DNA from: Pusillimonas caeni | GTDB lineage: Bacteria > Pseudomonadota > Gammaproteobacteria > Burkholderiales > Burkholderiaceae_B | Assembly (NCBI RefSeq): GCF_003545815.1 | Contig: NZ_PDUW01000001.1 | Coordinates: 248,001-312,000, forward strand | Reading direction: 5' to 3' | Length of the DNA stretch: 64,000 nucleotides | In this document: piece by piece, positions 42,502-50,760 of the stretch | How the letters are laid out: every line of letters starts with the position of its first letter | How positions within the stretch are numbered: the stretch's first letter is position 1 | Notes under the pieces: model-generated | Database searches by the model: none | What the model was told of the DNA's origin: nothing | The model's input: the letters and a program-made list of their open reading frames with translations, nothing else | Program-made: the position numbers and the translations under genes

Positions 42502-43868
42502 ACGGCGGCCTCGGTCGGAACGTCGCGGCGGGGGACGTCGGACCAGACCGCAGCGCCCATGAGGTCCAGCCATCGCTGATAGAAGGCTCGCTGGTTGGCC
42601 TCGTTGACCTGCCCCTGATAGACGTTTCCCGGCAGTGAGGTGTCATGCACACGGGTATGCCTGCCCAGGCCGATGTAGAGATCCTGTCGGCGGGTCACAT
42701 ATCCGTCATTGGTTCGCGTCGCATACTCCCAGTTTTCGCCGTCGTCCATTTCGAAGACTCCAGACGGGCTGAAGGTGAGCATGCTGCCTTTGCGCCAACG
42801 CTCCTTGATTTCGGGCGGCGCGCTTTTGTTGACGAAAGTCCAGACGTGCAGCTCGATCTCCTGCGGCCCGCGTGGATGCCAGGTTCGGAAAGTGTTCTGC
42901 CCGGCCAGAAACGAGGTGTTGGGAAAGATGGTGCAGGAGGATATGGAGCCGATCATGCGCGAACGGAAATCGTCCAGCCGCTCCGCGACACGGGGCTGCA
43001 TCGCATACAGGTACTTGACCAGTTCTTTGTCGCCCAGGCTGGCGCAGTTTCCGATGATGTCCTGATTGAATTCCCAGCCGTGGCCATTGAAGTTCACCTG
43101 GTAAGACCGCTCCGGGCTTTTGTGCAGGTCGTCCACGCCTTCGCCCACCATGGCGCGCGCGCCCGAGTCGTGCGTCCAGCCGGCGTGCAGCGCGTCGCCC
43201 ACGAAATTCTCGGCCGCCAGCTTCCAATTGCATCGGATCACCGACTTGACGCATCCCCCCACGAACTCGGTACCCTCGTCGTCCATATCGAATACCGCGT
43301 CCAGGTAGTAGCGCATGTCGCCGAGATAATCGGCAAGGTCTGGGGCTCGATCATCGAGCGTCGCGAAAACCAGGCCGCGATATGAGTCTATGCGGGCGAC
43401 CGGATGCAGGCCGTGGCCTTCGAAGTCGAAGCCGGTGGAATCGAACGCTTCAGAGGCATGCATGCCTTTCAACCGGCCGTCGATGGCAAACGACCAGCCA
43501 TGATAGTTGCAGATGAACTGCCGCGCGTTTCCGGCGTCGGCAAAACATACCTTGTTGCCACGGTGCGGACAACTGTTCAGGAAACCTTTTATGCCGCCGT
43601 CCTTCTGGCGAACGATGATCACGTTGTCCTGCCCCATATAGGTGGTGACATAGTCGCCGGCCTTGGGAATCTGCGATTCGTGGGCAACGAACAGCCAGCA
43701 GCGCGCAAAAATGCGCTCCAGCTCCCGCTCGTACAGGCCCGGGTGCTGGAATACGAGCCGCGACATCCTGCCCTTGTCCAGATCCATCAAAGACTCCAGC
43801 GCCACATCTTCCCGGCAAGAGGTCTGCGGGTCGATTCCCTTGCGTCCATTCATCGTTTCACGCTCCAT
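42498..43868 (-). CDS. aromatic ring-hydroxylating dioxygenase, alpha subunit (module B)
   Basis: 456 residues, complete. Rieske [2Fe-2S] ligands C100-x-H102 and C120-x2-H123; the bridging Asp and iron-binding His pair D225, H228 and H233 (NFVGDALHAGWTH). The C-terminal NEANQRAFYQRW ties it to the fragment at 1-639. The ATG at 43868 overlaps the ferredoxin stop; a second ATG at 43853 has GGAG 9 bases upstream and may be the real start. It receives electrons from the adjacent Rieske ferredoxin, but no reductase is nearby. The substrate is unknown. Confidence 0.9.
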   Translation of the reverse strand: MERETMNGRKGIDPQTSCREDVALESLMDLDKGRMSRLVFQHPGLYERELERIFARCWLFVAHESQIPKAGDYVTTYMGQDNVIIVRQKDGGIKGFLNSCPHRGNKVCFADAGNARQFICNYHGWSFAIDGRLKGMHASEAFDSTGFDFEGHGLHPVARIDSYRGLVFATLDDRAPDLADYLGDMRYYLDAVFDMDDEGTEFVGGCVKSVIRCNWKLAAENFVGDALHAGWTHDSGARAMVGEGVDDLHKSPERSYQVNFNGHGWEFNQDIIGNCASLGDKELVKYLYAMQPRVAERLDDFRSRMIGSISSCTIFPNTSFLAGQNTFRTWHPRGPQEIELHVWTFVNKSAPPEIKERWRKGSMLTFSPSGVFEMDDGENWEYATRTNDGYVTRRQDLYIGLGRHTRVHDTSLPGNVYQGQVNEANQRAFYQRWLDLMGAAVWSDVPRRDVPTEAAV

Positions 43869-44223
43869 TAGTATTCGTTTCCCCGTCGGACGCGGTGGCG
43901 GCGGCCTGGCGCTCCAAGTGGATCAGCAAGGTCCTACCGGTATCGACTACCTCGTAGGTGCGCAGCGGCGTCTTGCACGGAAACCCCACCGCCCGGCCCG
44001 AGGGAATATGGAAAGTGCCGCCATGAACCGGACATTCGATCAGTTCCCCTTCCAGGATCTCCCCCTCGGACAACGAGGCCCGGGCGTGTGTGCACCCGTC
44101 CTGGGTCGCGTAGTAGGCGCCATCCAGCTCATACACGGCGATGAAGCCTTCGGGGGAGTCGACACGGCTGATTCCTTCGGGAGCCAATTCCGATTTGCCG
44201 ACTTCAAGTACAGATTGCGTCAT
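43858..44223 (-). CDS. Rieske-type ferredoxin of the dioxygenase system
   Basis: 121 residues. It has the Rieske ligands C44-x-H46 and C64-x2-H67 (CTHARASL and CPVHGGTF) of BphF/BedB-type ferredoxins, which pass electrons from a reductase to the dioxygenase. The C-terminal tail (AAATASDGETNTNGA) is flexible. It lies between LigB and the alpha subunit genes, overlapping the latter's start by 11 bases. Confidence 0.9.
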   Translation of the reverse strand: MTQSVLEVGKSELAPEGISRVDSPEGFIAVYELDGAYYATQDGCTHARASLSEGEILEGELIECPVHGGTFHIPSGRAVGFPCKTPLRTYEVVDTGRTLLIHLERQAAATASDGETNTNGA

Positions 44224-44232
44224 GGACCATCC

Positions 44233-45069
44233 TCATTGAATCAATTGAACAAAGCCCAGGCCGGTCACCCATTCGGGCACCGGGGCGTAGTCGATCAGGT
44301 ACCCGTGCGCGCCCGGCATGGCGCCCATGGCCACCGCCCAATGGCGTATCTCCATGCCGCCGTTGCCCCCATGGCTCAGGATGTATTCGTCGGAAAGGCG
44401 CGTCATGGCGCCAAGATCGCCGCTGCAGGCATAAGACAGAATCTCGCGGTCGAAGGCCTCGTTCACCTGTCCCATCTGCGGCAGGCCTATCCAGTGGCTG
44501 AGGCCGCCGCTGCCTATAAGGACGACACGCTCATGATCGTCGGCGGCCTCGACTGCGGCGCGGATGGCGCCGCCCAATGCGGCGCATCGCGACATGCTGA
44601 TGTAAGGATCTACTCCGGAGGCGACGTACACGGGTATGGTCCCAATTGTCTTTCCGCGGGTGCGCACAGGGTCCACGATCAGCCTGTCCGGAATCGCAAC
44701 GGCATGGTCCACGGTAAAGGCCCGAGCAACCGACCAGTCGAATCCGTTATCGTGCCCATGCCGGGCCATGAAGGAGGCCAGGTCTTGGCTGTCCGGAATG
44801 GCCCGGCGCTTGAGGCCCGGCATGACGTCCAGCGGACCATCAACGTCGCCGGTGCCGATCAAATATTGCGGCAGGCAGTCGGTGCCGAAATTGAAATAAT
44901 GGTCTCCGCCCACGATCACCACAGCCGTCGCATCCAGCTTGGCCAGCCGGTCGGCGCATTGCTCGAAGGCCGCCCACATGCGGCCGCGCACCTCTTCCGG
45001 CGGCGCTTCAGGCGCAAGAAACATCATGGGGTCATGCGGAACCAGGAACCCTCCAACGATTTTCCCCAT
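44233..45069 (-). CDS. class III (LigB-type) extradiol ring-cleavage dioxygenase, catalytic subunit (module B)
   Basis: 278 residues with likely Fe ligands H12, H57 and E240 (GGMEIRHW), and H122 and H192 in the positions of LigB's second-sphere histidines. It is paired with a LigA-like subunit gene two bases upstream. The motif set is the same as in the module A protein at 1178-1993 but the sequences differ widely. AAGGAG lies 9 bases before the ATG. Probably cleaves the catechol made by the dioxygenase and the dehydrogenase. Confidence 0.88.
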   Translation of the reverse strand: MGKIVGGFLVPHDPMMFLAPEAPPEEVRGRMWAAFEQCADRLAKLDATAVVIVGGDHYFNFGTDCLPQYLIGTGDVDGPLDVMPGLKRRAIPDSQDLASFMARHGHDNGFDWSVARAFTVDHAVAIPDRLIVDPVRTRGKTIGTIPVYVASGVDPYISMSRCAALGGAIRAAVEAADDHERVVLIGSGGLSHWIGLPQMGQVNEAFDREILSYACSGDLGAMTRLSDEYILSHGGNGGMEIRHWAVAMGAMPGAHGYLIDYAPVPEWVTGLGFVQLIQ

Positions 45070-45071
45070 GG

Positions 45072-45356
45072 CTACCTACTCCTTGCGGGGCCGGGCGCCT
45101 GCGCGTCCGCCAGCGCTTTCATGTAGGCGCGCGGAGTCGGGTCCGGCGCATTCTCGAACCAGAAACCTATCGTCAGCATCGGGTTTACTCCGTGTCTTTG
45201 CATTGCGCCCACATCCATACTGCGCAGCATGGTTTTTTCTTCCTCGGTGAGGCGATGCCGTTCCAATAGCCCTTCGAGGTCCTCTTGAAAGCGCTGTTTT
45301 TCTCTGCGGTCGACGCAAAGCCGATGCAGCAGCCGCTCTAGTACATTCCTGCTCAC
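45072..45356 (-). CDS. LigA-like small subunit of extradiol dioxygenase (module B)
   Basis: 94 residues, helical, with MLRSMDVGAMQRHGVNPMLTIGFWFE (about 43-68), the LigA-type pattern. It ends 3 bases before the LigB gene begins. It is shorter than many LigA proteins but has a normal stop and the same position as the module A version, relative to the catalytic subunit, except that the order is reversed (LigA precedes LigB here). Confidence 0.75.
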   Translation of the reverse strand: MSRNVLERLLHRLCVDRREKQRFQEDLEGLLERHRLTEEEKTMLRSMDVGAMQRHGVNPMLTIGFWFENAPDPTPRAYMKALADAQAPGPARSR

Positions 45357-45365
45357 GACGCCTCC

Positions 45366-46193
45366 TTATGTCGCGCGACAGAAGTCGCGCACCAGTTGCA
45401 GGAATCGGGTCCGGTGCTCGACCTGAACCCAGTGCCCGCATTGGCCGAATAGATGCAGCTCGGCGCGTGGAATGGCCTTGGCCGCCAACAGGCCGCAGTC
45501 CGGCGGCACCACGGCGTCCTCGCGACCGTGTAGCACCAGGGCCGGCGCGGCAATTCGTGACAGGGCGCTTTCGGGAAAGCCTTTGACCATGGTGACTCCT
45601 TCCGTCGGCTGGGGGATCAGCTTGCGCAACGCGGTTTGCGCGCCCGGCCGGGCGCTGGCCTCGTATCGCACGCGCACCATGTCTTCGGTAATGACCGAGG
45701 CGTCGTACGGAAACAAGCGCATCACGGCTTCCATGTTCTCCATAGAGGGCTCGTATTCCCATACGGATCTCAGGCCCGCTGTCTGGGGGAATTCGCCGGC
45801 CGGCGTACCCAGCAGCACGAGATTCTCGACCCGCTCCGGCGCATGCAGGGAAAGGCCTATCGCCAGGGCGCCTCCGAACGAATTACCCACGAAGGAGGCC
45901 TTGGAGATTTCCAGCTCATCCATGATTGCGCTCAGATGGTTCACCCACAGCTTGATGTCGTACTTGTTGTCTTCCTTGAACTCTGTGTACCCGAAGCCGG
46001 CGATATCCGGAGCCACCACCCGGAAATCCCTCGCCAGCTCGGGCATGACGCCGTTCCAGTTGGTCCATGCCGATACGCCGGGGCCCGATCCGTGCAGAAG
46101 AAATAGAGCCTCGTTGCCTTGGCCCTGTACCAGGACATTGGTTTCATGCCCCGCCGCCAGAATCGTCTCGCCCCGCCCTGTTTCGCCCGCCAT
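45366..46193 (-). CDS. alpha/beta hydrolase, meta-cleavage-product hydrolase type (module B)
   Basis: 275 residues from ATG 46193, set by AAAGGAGG about 5 bases upstream; the open frame runs on to 46265 without support. It has the HGSGPG oxyanion region (34-39), GNSFGG with S105, D226 (GRED) and H254 (CGHWVQVEH), the full triad of BphD/MhpC-type hydrolases. It would split the ring-fission product. It is the first gene of the long minus-strand operon 46193-37178. Confidence 0.87.
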   Translation of the reverse strand: MAGETGRGETILAAGHETNVLVQGQGNEALFLLHGSGPGVSAWTNWNGVMPELARDFRVVAPDIAGFGYTEFKEDNKYDIKLWVNHLSAIMDELEISKASFVGNSFGGALAIGLSLHAPERVENLVLLGTPAGEFPQTAGLRSVWEYEPSMENMEAVMRLFPYDASVITEDMVRVRYEASARPGAQTALRKLIPQPTEGVTMVKGFPESALSRIAAPALVLHGREDAVVPPDCGLLAAKAIPRAELHLFGQCGHWVQVEHRTRFLQLVRDFCRAT

Positions 46194-46210
46194 ACCGCCT
46201 CCTTTCTTCC

Positions 46211-46338
46211 ATACACATGTGTATGTGTATGGATGATATATGGACTGAACGGGCTTTGGCAACATATGCTCTTTCAGGGATATCCCTTACATACCCTGTC
46301 ATGGATGCATGCGCTTTGAGGTACATTACTGTATGTTC
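46211..46338. promoter_or_regulatory. divergent promoter region of module B with three palindromes
   Basis: On the minus strand TTGCCA (46262-46257), a 16-base spacer and TATATC (46240-46235) make a good sigma-70 promoter for the operon. The perfect palindrome ATACACATGTGTAT (46211-46224) lies just past its expected start. AGGGATATCCCT (46276-46287) is a second perfect palindrome, and an imperfect one with GG-ACAT/ATGT-CC arms is at 46319-46338, before the tetR start. These are candidate sites for the TetR protein at 46362. Confidence 0.55.
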
Positions 46339-46361
46339 CGCATCTCGAAAGACGCACTCCA

Positions 46362-46964
46362 ATGAGCAAGACATCAGCTTCCCCCTCTTCCATCAGTGAA
46401 CCGGGAAACGGCCGCGCGCAGCTCACCCCGAACGATTGGGTCGACGCCGCGCTGGAGGTCTTGGTGGACAAAAGCATCGATTCCGTCCGAGTCGACGTGC
46501 TGGCCAAGGGACTCAACGTCACCCGGGGCAGCTTCTATTGGCACTTCAAGGACCGCGACGCCCTGCTGCGCCAGTTGCTGACGACGTGGCGCAATACCAT
46601 GACGGAGCAGCTCATCGACCGGTTCGAACATAGCGACGCGAACGCGGAAACGCTGCTGGGCGAATTGCTCAGCCTGCCGTTCAGGGGCCACGCCGCCATC
46701 CGATCGGCGTCCATCGAGTTGGCCATTCGAGCCTGGGCGCGCCGCAACGACATGGCAAGGCAATTCGTCACCGAAGTCGATGCCAAGCGCCTCGCCTATT
46801 GCGCCCAGTGTTTCGTGGCCTTGGGGTTTTCGCTGCACGAAGCCAATATGCGCGCGTTTCTGCTGTACAGCTACGTCATCAACGAATCGATCATGGGCGA
46901 GCAAGGAAGCGAACAGCAGCGCAATCAAAGGCGGGAATTCGTCCGCCAGTTGCTTTTAAAATAA
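46362..46964 (+). CDS. TetR-family transcriptional regulator (module B)
   Basis: 200 residues. The helix-turn-helix is present: WVDAALEVLVDKSIDSVRVDVLAKGLNVTRGSFYWHFKDRDALL (about 26-69), an AcrR/TetR type. The N-terminal 25 residues are Ser/Pro-rich and disordered in appearance. It faces the module B operon across 168 bases containing palindromes and a promoter, so it likely represses both. A VOC protein gene follows 46 bases later. Confidence 0.87.
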   Translation: MSKTSASPSSISEPGNGRAQLTPNDWVDAALEVLVDKSIDSVRVDVLAKGLNVTRGSFYWHFKDRDALLRQLLTTWRNTMTEQLIDRFEHSDANAETLLGELLSLPFRGHAAIRSASIELAIRAWARRNDMARQFVTEVDAKRLAYCAQCFVALGFSLHEANMRAFLLYSYVINESIMGEQGSEQQRNQRREFVRQLLLK

Positions 46965-47009
46965 AAGCCACTCGAATCCAAAGCATCAACCCTAGGTAAG
47001 GAATTCACC

Positions 47010-47399
47010 ATGACCGCAAAACTCAGGCACTTCGCCATCTGTGTCAGCGACCTCGAGGCCGCCGCCGAGTTCTACCAGAAGGTGTTCGGACTGGAACGCG
47101 TCGGCGAGGAAACGCTGGAGATGGGCTCGGGCGTCTATCTGAGCGACGGGGTGGTCAACCTGGCGCTGCTGAAGGGGTCGCCGGGCAGCGCGATGGACGG
47201 CTATGTGGGCTCGCATCATTTCGGCTTCATCGTCGATGATTCCGACGCCGCCGCCCGAGCCATCGAGCAGCATGGCGGAAAATTCTTCTTCAGCCTGGGC
47301 GATCCGGAAAAGCACAATTTCGAGCAGAAATTCAAAGACCCCGACGGTATCGTCTTCGATATTTCCAGCAAGGGCTGGCTGGGTTCTTCGCGCGACTGA
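47010..47399 (+). CDS. VOC (glyoxalase/extradiol dioxygenase) superfamily protein
   Basis: 129 residues; AAGGAA lies 7 bases before the ATG. The paired beta-alpha-beta VOC repeats are visible: LRHFAICVSDLEAAAEFYQKVFGLERVG and HHFGFIVDDSDAAARAIEQHGG. Likely metal ligands are H6 (LRHFAI), E-type and H70-ish (HHFGF) and a late Asp/Glu. It might be a one-domain ring-fission enzyme, an isomerase or a resistance protein; the sequence does not decide. It lies after the TetR gene and so may be in the same transcript. Confidence 0.8.
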   Translation: MTAKLRHFAICVSDLEAAAEFYQKVFGLERVGEETLEMGSGVYLSDGVVNLALLKGSPGSAMDGYVGSHHFGFIVDDSDAAARAIEQHGGKFFFSLGDPEKHNFEQKFKDPDGIVFDISSKGWLGSSRD

Positions 47400-47475
47400 T
47401 CATTCTGCGCTCGGTCAATGGACTCGTCGCGGGGCTGCCCTTCCGCAGCCTATGCCCGCGGCGGCCTTCGCGTCT

Positions 47476-48390
47476 TCAATCCCTCAGCGGCTCGGCGTCT
47501 TCGGGCCAGTCGCGCGCCCTGGAATAGCGGGCAAGCGCGGCCGGCACGTCGACGCCGAAGCGTGCGAGCGGCTCGGCCAGGGCGTCCGCGTTTTGCGCCA
47601 GCATTTCATCCGACGGCAGGCCGGAGGGCACGGCGATGATGACGCGGTTGCCGTCCAGGCGGCCGCGCAGGTTGAAGAACGAGCCGAATACGGCGGCATA
47701 AGTGGCCGACTCGCGGTCGTACATGCGGCTTCGGGCAAAAGAATTGGCCACGAGCACGCCCCGGCTCGACAAAATGCCCTTGACCTGCTCCAGGAACTCG
47801 ACCGTCAGCAGGTGGGCGGGAATGTAGTCTATGTCGAAGGCGTCGAGCATGACCATGTCGTACGCGGCGCCTTCGCGGCGCGCCCGCTCGACGAATTCTC
47901 GTCCGTCTTCGACAAAGACGCGCTGCCGAGGGCCGGGCCGATAGCCGAAGTAGGCCTGGGCGACCTTTACGACGGCCGGGTCGATTTCCACGGTATCGAT
48001 CACGGCCTCGGGCAGGATGCGGGCCAGCGCGGATGGCAGGGTTCCGCCCCCCAGGCCTATGATCAGGATGTTGCCGGGCCTGGGCTGCGCCAACAGGGCA
48101 CTGGCCATCATGCGGGTGTATTCGAACACCATCTTGTCGGGCTCGGACAACTGATAGCAGGTCTGGCGCCCGGTGGTGTCCATGGCGCCGAAGCTCATGC
48201 AGCGCTCTCCGTAGCGCTCGTAGACGACCACAGGGTCGAATTCGGAGGGCTCTTCGTGAACAAGCCTGGCGCCGCCTTCGACGCTCGAGGCAGGCGCCAA
48301 GAAGACAACGGCGGCAAGGGCGGCCAGCGCCGCCGCGGCAGCAAGCAGCCAAGCCCGCCGCTTATGCAATGCATTCATGAGTTCGTCCAT
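47476..48390 (-). CDS. membrane-anchored spermidine synthase-like protein
   Basis: 304 residues. A single N-terminal membrane segment (AWLLAAAAALAALAAVVFL, about 13-31) precedes a SpeE-like Rossmann methyltransferase-fold domain with ILIIGLGGGTLPSALARILP and DTVEIDPAVVKVA. The later MLDAFDIDYIPAHLLT may contain the catalytic Asp. Polyamine-pathway amino-propyl transfer is the family reaction, but membrane-anchored forms are poorly characterised. It is divergent from the Na/Pi transporter gene. Confidence 0.82.
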   Translation of the reverse strand: MDELMNALHKRRAWLLAAAAALAALAAVVFLAPASSVEGGARLVHEEPSEFDPVVVYERYGERCMSFGAMDTTGRQTCYQLSEPDKMVFEYTRMMASALLAQPRPGNILIIGLGGGTLPSALARILPEAVIDTVEIDPAVVKVAQAYFGYRPGPRQRVFVEDGREFVERARREGAAYDMVMLDAFDIDYIPAHLLTVEFLEQVKGILSSRGVLVANSFARSRMYDRESATYAAVFGSFFNLRGRLDGNRVIIAVPSGLPSDEMLAQNADALAEPLARFGVDVPAALARYSRARDWPEDAEPLRD

Positions 48391-48491
48391 TCCTTTGCCA
48401 TGCCCCCGACAATGGTAATCTCGATCGGGCGCCTATGCATGGCGGCGATCGGTCCTATACTTCGATTTCCATCATCCAATCCCCCTGGTCC

Positions 48492-50165
48492 ATGCTCGAC
48501 ATCGTATTCCCCTTCGCCGGGGGGCTCGGTCTTTTCCTGATAGGCATGATGCTCCTGTCGGAAGGGCTGGTGGCGTTTGCCGGCGGCTCCTTGCAGAAAG
48601 TCTTGCTGACCCTGACCGGAAGGCCCATCAAGGCGTTTGCCTCGGGCGCCCTCATCACTGCGCTGGCCCAGTCGTCCACCGCCACGACGGTCACGCTCAT
48701 CGGCTTTGTCAGCGCGGGGCTGATCACCTTTTCGCAGGCCATCGGCGTCGTCATCGGAGCCAGCTTCGGCAATACGGCCACGGGCTGGATCGTGGCGGGA
48801 CTGGGCCTGAAGATCAACCTCGGCTTCTATACCCTGCCGTTGATAGGCTTGGGCGCGCTTTTGAAACTGCTGGGCAAGGGACGCGGCAGCGAACTGGGCC
48901 GCGCGCTGGCGGGCTTCGGCATGCTGTTCCTGGGACTGACCACGCTGCAGGACGGCATGCAGGGGCTGGCGGCCTCGTTCAGCCTGGCCCATCTCCCCGC
49001 CGGCGGCTACGGCGCCTATCTGCTCATCATGCTGATCGGCCTGGCGCTGACTGCCGTGCTGCAGTCTTCGACCGCCGCCATCGCCATGACGCTGACGGCG
49101 CTGGACGCCGGCGCCGTCAATTTCGACCAGGCCGCCGCCGTGGTCATAGGCGCCGCAATCGGCACGACCCTGACCGGCGTCCTGGTGTCCATCGGCGGCA
49201 CCGTCTATGCCAAGCGCACCGCGGTGGCTTATATCCTGTTCAACGTGGCCTCGGGACTGCTCGCCCTGGCGCTGCTGCCGCTGTTCCTGCCGGCCCTGCA
49301 CGCCGCGGGCGCCTATATCGGCGTCATGCCCGGAGCCACGGCCCTTGCGGCCTTCCATAGTTTCTTCATCGCCGTGGGCGCTCTTTTCTTCCTGCCCTTC
49401 ACCGATCGCTTTGCCGCCCTGGTGCAGCGCCTGCTGCCCGGGCGCGCCACGCAGGTGGAGCATCACCTGGACACCAGCCTGCTGGGCGTGCCGACGGTGG
49501 CGCTGGAAGCCTCGCAGCGTGCGCTGCGGGACATCGCCGCGCGGCTCATCCGCCTGTATCGCCAGACGCTGGACATGGACGCCCCCGCCTCGGCCCAGGA
49601 AGCATTGCGGCAGATGTCCCAGGTGCTGGACGAAGCCTATGAGTTCGTGGCGCGGATACAGCTTCCCGCGGACGACGTCCGCCTGAACGAAAGGCGCAGC
49701 GCGCAGTTGCACGCGGTCGACCATCTGTTGCGGCTGCTCAGCCGGATTCGCGATGTATCGGATACCGGCACCGACTTCCACAACCCGCTATACCAAGAAG
49801 CGTTGACGCAAGCGCGGAACATGGCTATGGCGGCGCAAGAAGGCCTGGACCGCCAGGCGAGCGACGATTGGACTAGAGAACTGGAAACGGGTTCGGCGGC
49901 CCTGGCCGAGTTGTTGCGCCAAGCAAGGCGAGACCTGCTTGCACAGCCCCCGGCCGGCGGCGCGGCGGCGCTGATCTTGCGCACGACGGACGTCTATCGA
50001 TGGTTCGAACGAACCGGCGCGCACATCTGGCGAGCCAGCCACTATCTTGCACTCGCACGGGATGCGGCACAGCCGGTCCAGCCGCTTCAGGCAAGCAGCG
50101 TCAAGGCGAACACGCCGGCGGCCAACGACAGCGCTCCGACGCCCGACATGAACCGCGGCGCATAA
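48492..50165 (+). CDS. Na/Pi-cotransporter family protein with PhoU-like C-terminus
   Basis: 557 residues from ATG 48492, which fits the family start MLDIVFPFAGGLGLFLIGM; an in-frame ATG at 48435 adds 19 residues. The membrane domain carries the repeated QSSTA motifs (60-64 and 191-195) of Na-dependent phosphate transporters. The C-terminal third (about 330-545) is a helical PhoU-like region. The final 26 residues are antisense to the last codons of the DUF3325 gene (79-base convergent overlap). Confidence 0.88.
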   Translation: MLDIVFPFAGGLGLFLIGMMLLSEGLVAFAGGSLQKVLLTLTGRPIKAFASGALITALAQSSTATTVTLIGFVSAGLITFSQAIGVVIGASFGNTATGWIVAGLGLKINLGFYTLPLIGLGALLKLLGKGRGSELGRALAGFGMLFLGLTTLQDGMQGLAASFSLAHLPAGGYGAYLLIMLIGLALTAVLQSSTAAIAMTLTALDAGAVNFDQAAAVVIGAAIGTTLTGVLVSIGGTVYAKRTAVAYILFNVASGLLALALLPLFLPALHAAGAYIGVMPGATALAAFHSFFIAVGALFFLPFTDRFAALVQRLLPGRATQVEHHLDTSLLGVPTVALEASQRALRDIAARLIRLYRQTLDMDAPASAQEALRQMSQVLDEAYEFVARIQLPADDVRLNERRSAQLHAVDHLLRLLSRIRDVSDTGTDFHNPLYQEALTQARNMAMAAQEGLDRQASDDWTRELETGSAALAELLRQARRDLLAQPPAGGAAALILRTTDVYRWFERTGAHIWRASHYLALARDAAQPVQPLQASSVKANTPAANDSAPTPDMNRGA

Positions 50166-50434
50166 GAAGCCAGCAGAGCCACCGCCAACGCCCCTGTCGT
50201 GAGCCAGGCGAACCATGCCACCCAGCCCACCGTCGGCCCCCATCCCCGCAGGCACAGAGCAAGCCCCCCCAGCAGCAGCGCCGCGCCCAGTATCCGCAAC
50301 GCCATGCGAACGGCCCGGGGAATTTCGTGCCGGCCCGTCAATTGGTGGTAATGGCGCTCGAGCGCCAGGCAAAGCGCCGCCATCCCCGCATACGAAAGAC
50401 ACAGGACGGCGAGAAGCAGCGGCATAGTCGTCAT
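50087..50434 (-). CDS. small membrane protein, DUF3325-like
   Basis: 115 residues with four short membrane segments: PLLLAVLCLSYAGMAALCLAL, ILGAALLLGGLALCLRG, VAWFAWLTTGALAVALLASY and GALSLAAGVFALTLLA. It starts with an ATGA overlap at the DUF3649-like stop (50434). This protein type commonly follows PepSY proteins in iron-uptake operons of Burkholderiales. Its function is unknown. It is the last gene of the operon starting at 56652. Confidence 0.72.
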   Translation of the reverse strand: MTTMPLLLAVLCLSYAGMAALCLALERHYHQLTGRHEIPRAVRMALRILGAALLLGGLALCLRGWGPTVGWVAWFAWLTTGALAVALLASYAPRFMSGVGALSLAAGVFALTLLA

Positions 50435-50760
50435 GGCCACCTCGACAGCAGTAACGACAGGCCCAGCACCAGTCCCATAGACACGACGCCGGCCCAGGCC
50501 CGCCAGGCGCTTCGGGCCGTGAAGACCCAGATCACGACCACCGTGTACCAGACGAAACTGGCGAGCGTGGCGGCGAGTACGGCGTCGGCGCGGCCGGCGC
50601 CCAAGATGCGCGGCAGCAGCAGGGACAATGCCGCCGTAGCCAGAGCGCTGATCGCATAGCCGCCGAACAGGGCCGCCATCACACGGCTGAATACGGACCA
50701 GCGATATCCTGATTTCCGATGCAATGCGGACGCTTGCCGCCGGGGTCCGTCGATGTTCAC
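50431..50760 (-). CDS. small membrane protein, DUF3649-like
   Basis: 109 residues with three membrane segments (VMAALFGGYAISALATAALSL, LASFVWYTVVVIWVF, VVSMGLVLGLSLLL). Its start overlaps the PepSY gene stop. A homologue with a very similar arrangement (HRWNV/YRWSV before the first segment) is at 62993-63310, also before a PepSY gene. Probably an accessory of TonB-dependent iron uptake; role unknown. Confidence 0.74.
   Translation of the reverse strand: MNIDGPRRQASALHRKSGYRWSVFSRVMAALFGGYAISALATAALSLLLPRILGAGRADAVLAATLASFVWYTVVVIWVFTARSAWRAWAGVVSMGLVLGLSLLLSRWP

Noticed and set aside
48375-49781. 468-codon open frame antisense to the Na/Pi transporter
   Set aside because: Repeated QG/QR-rich text typical of a reverse reading of a membrane protein gene; no start signal.
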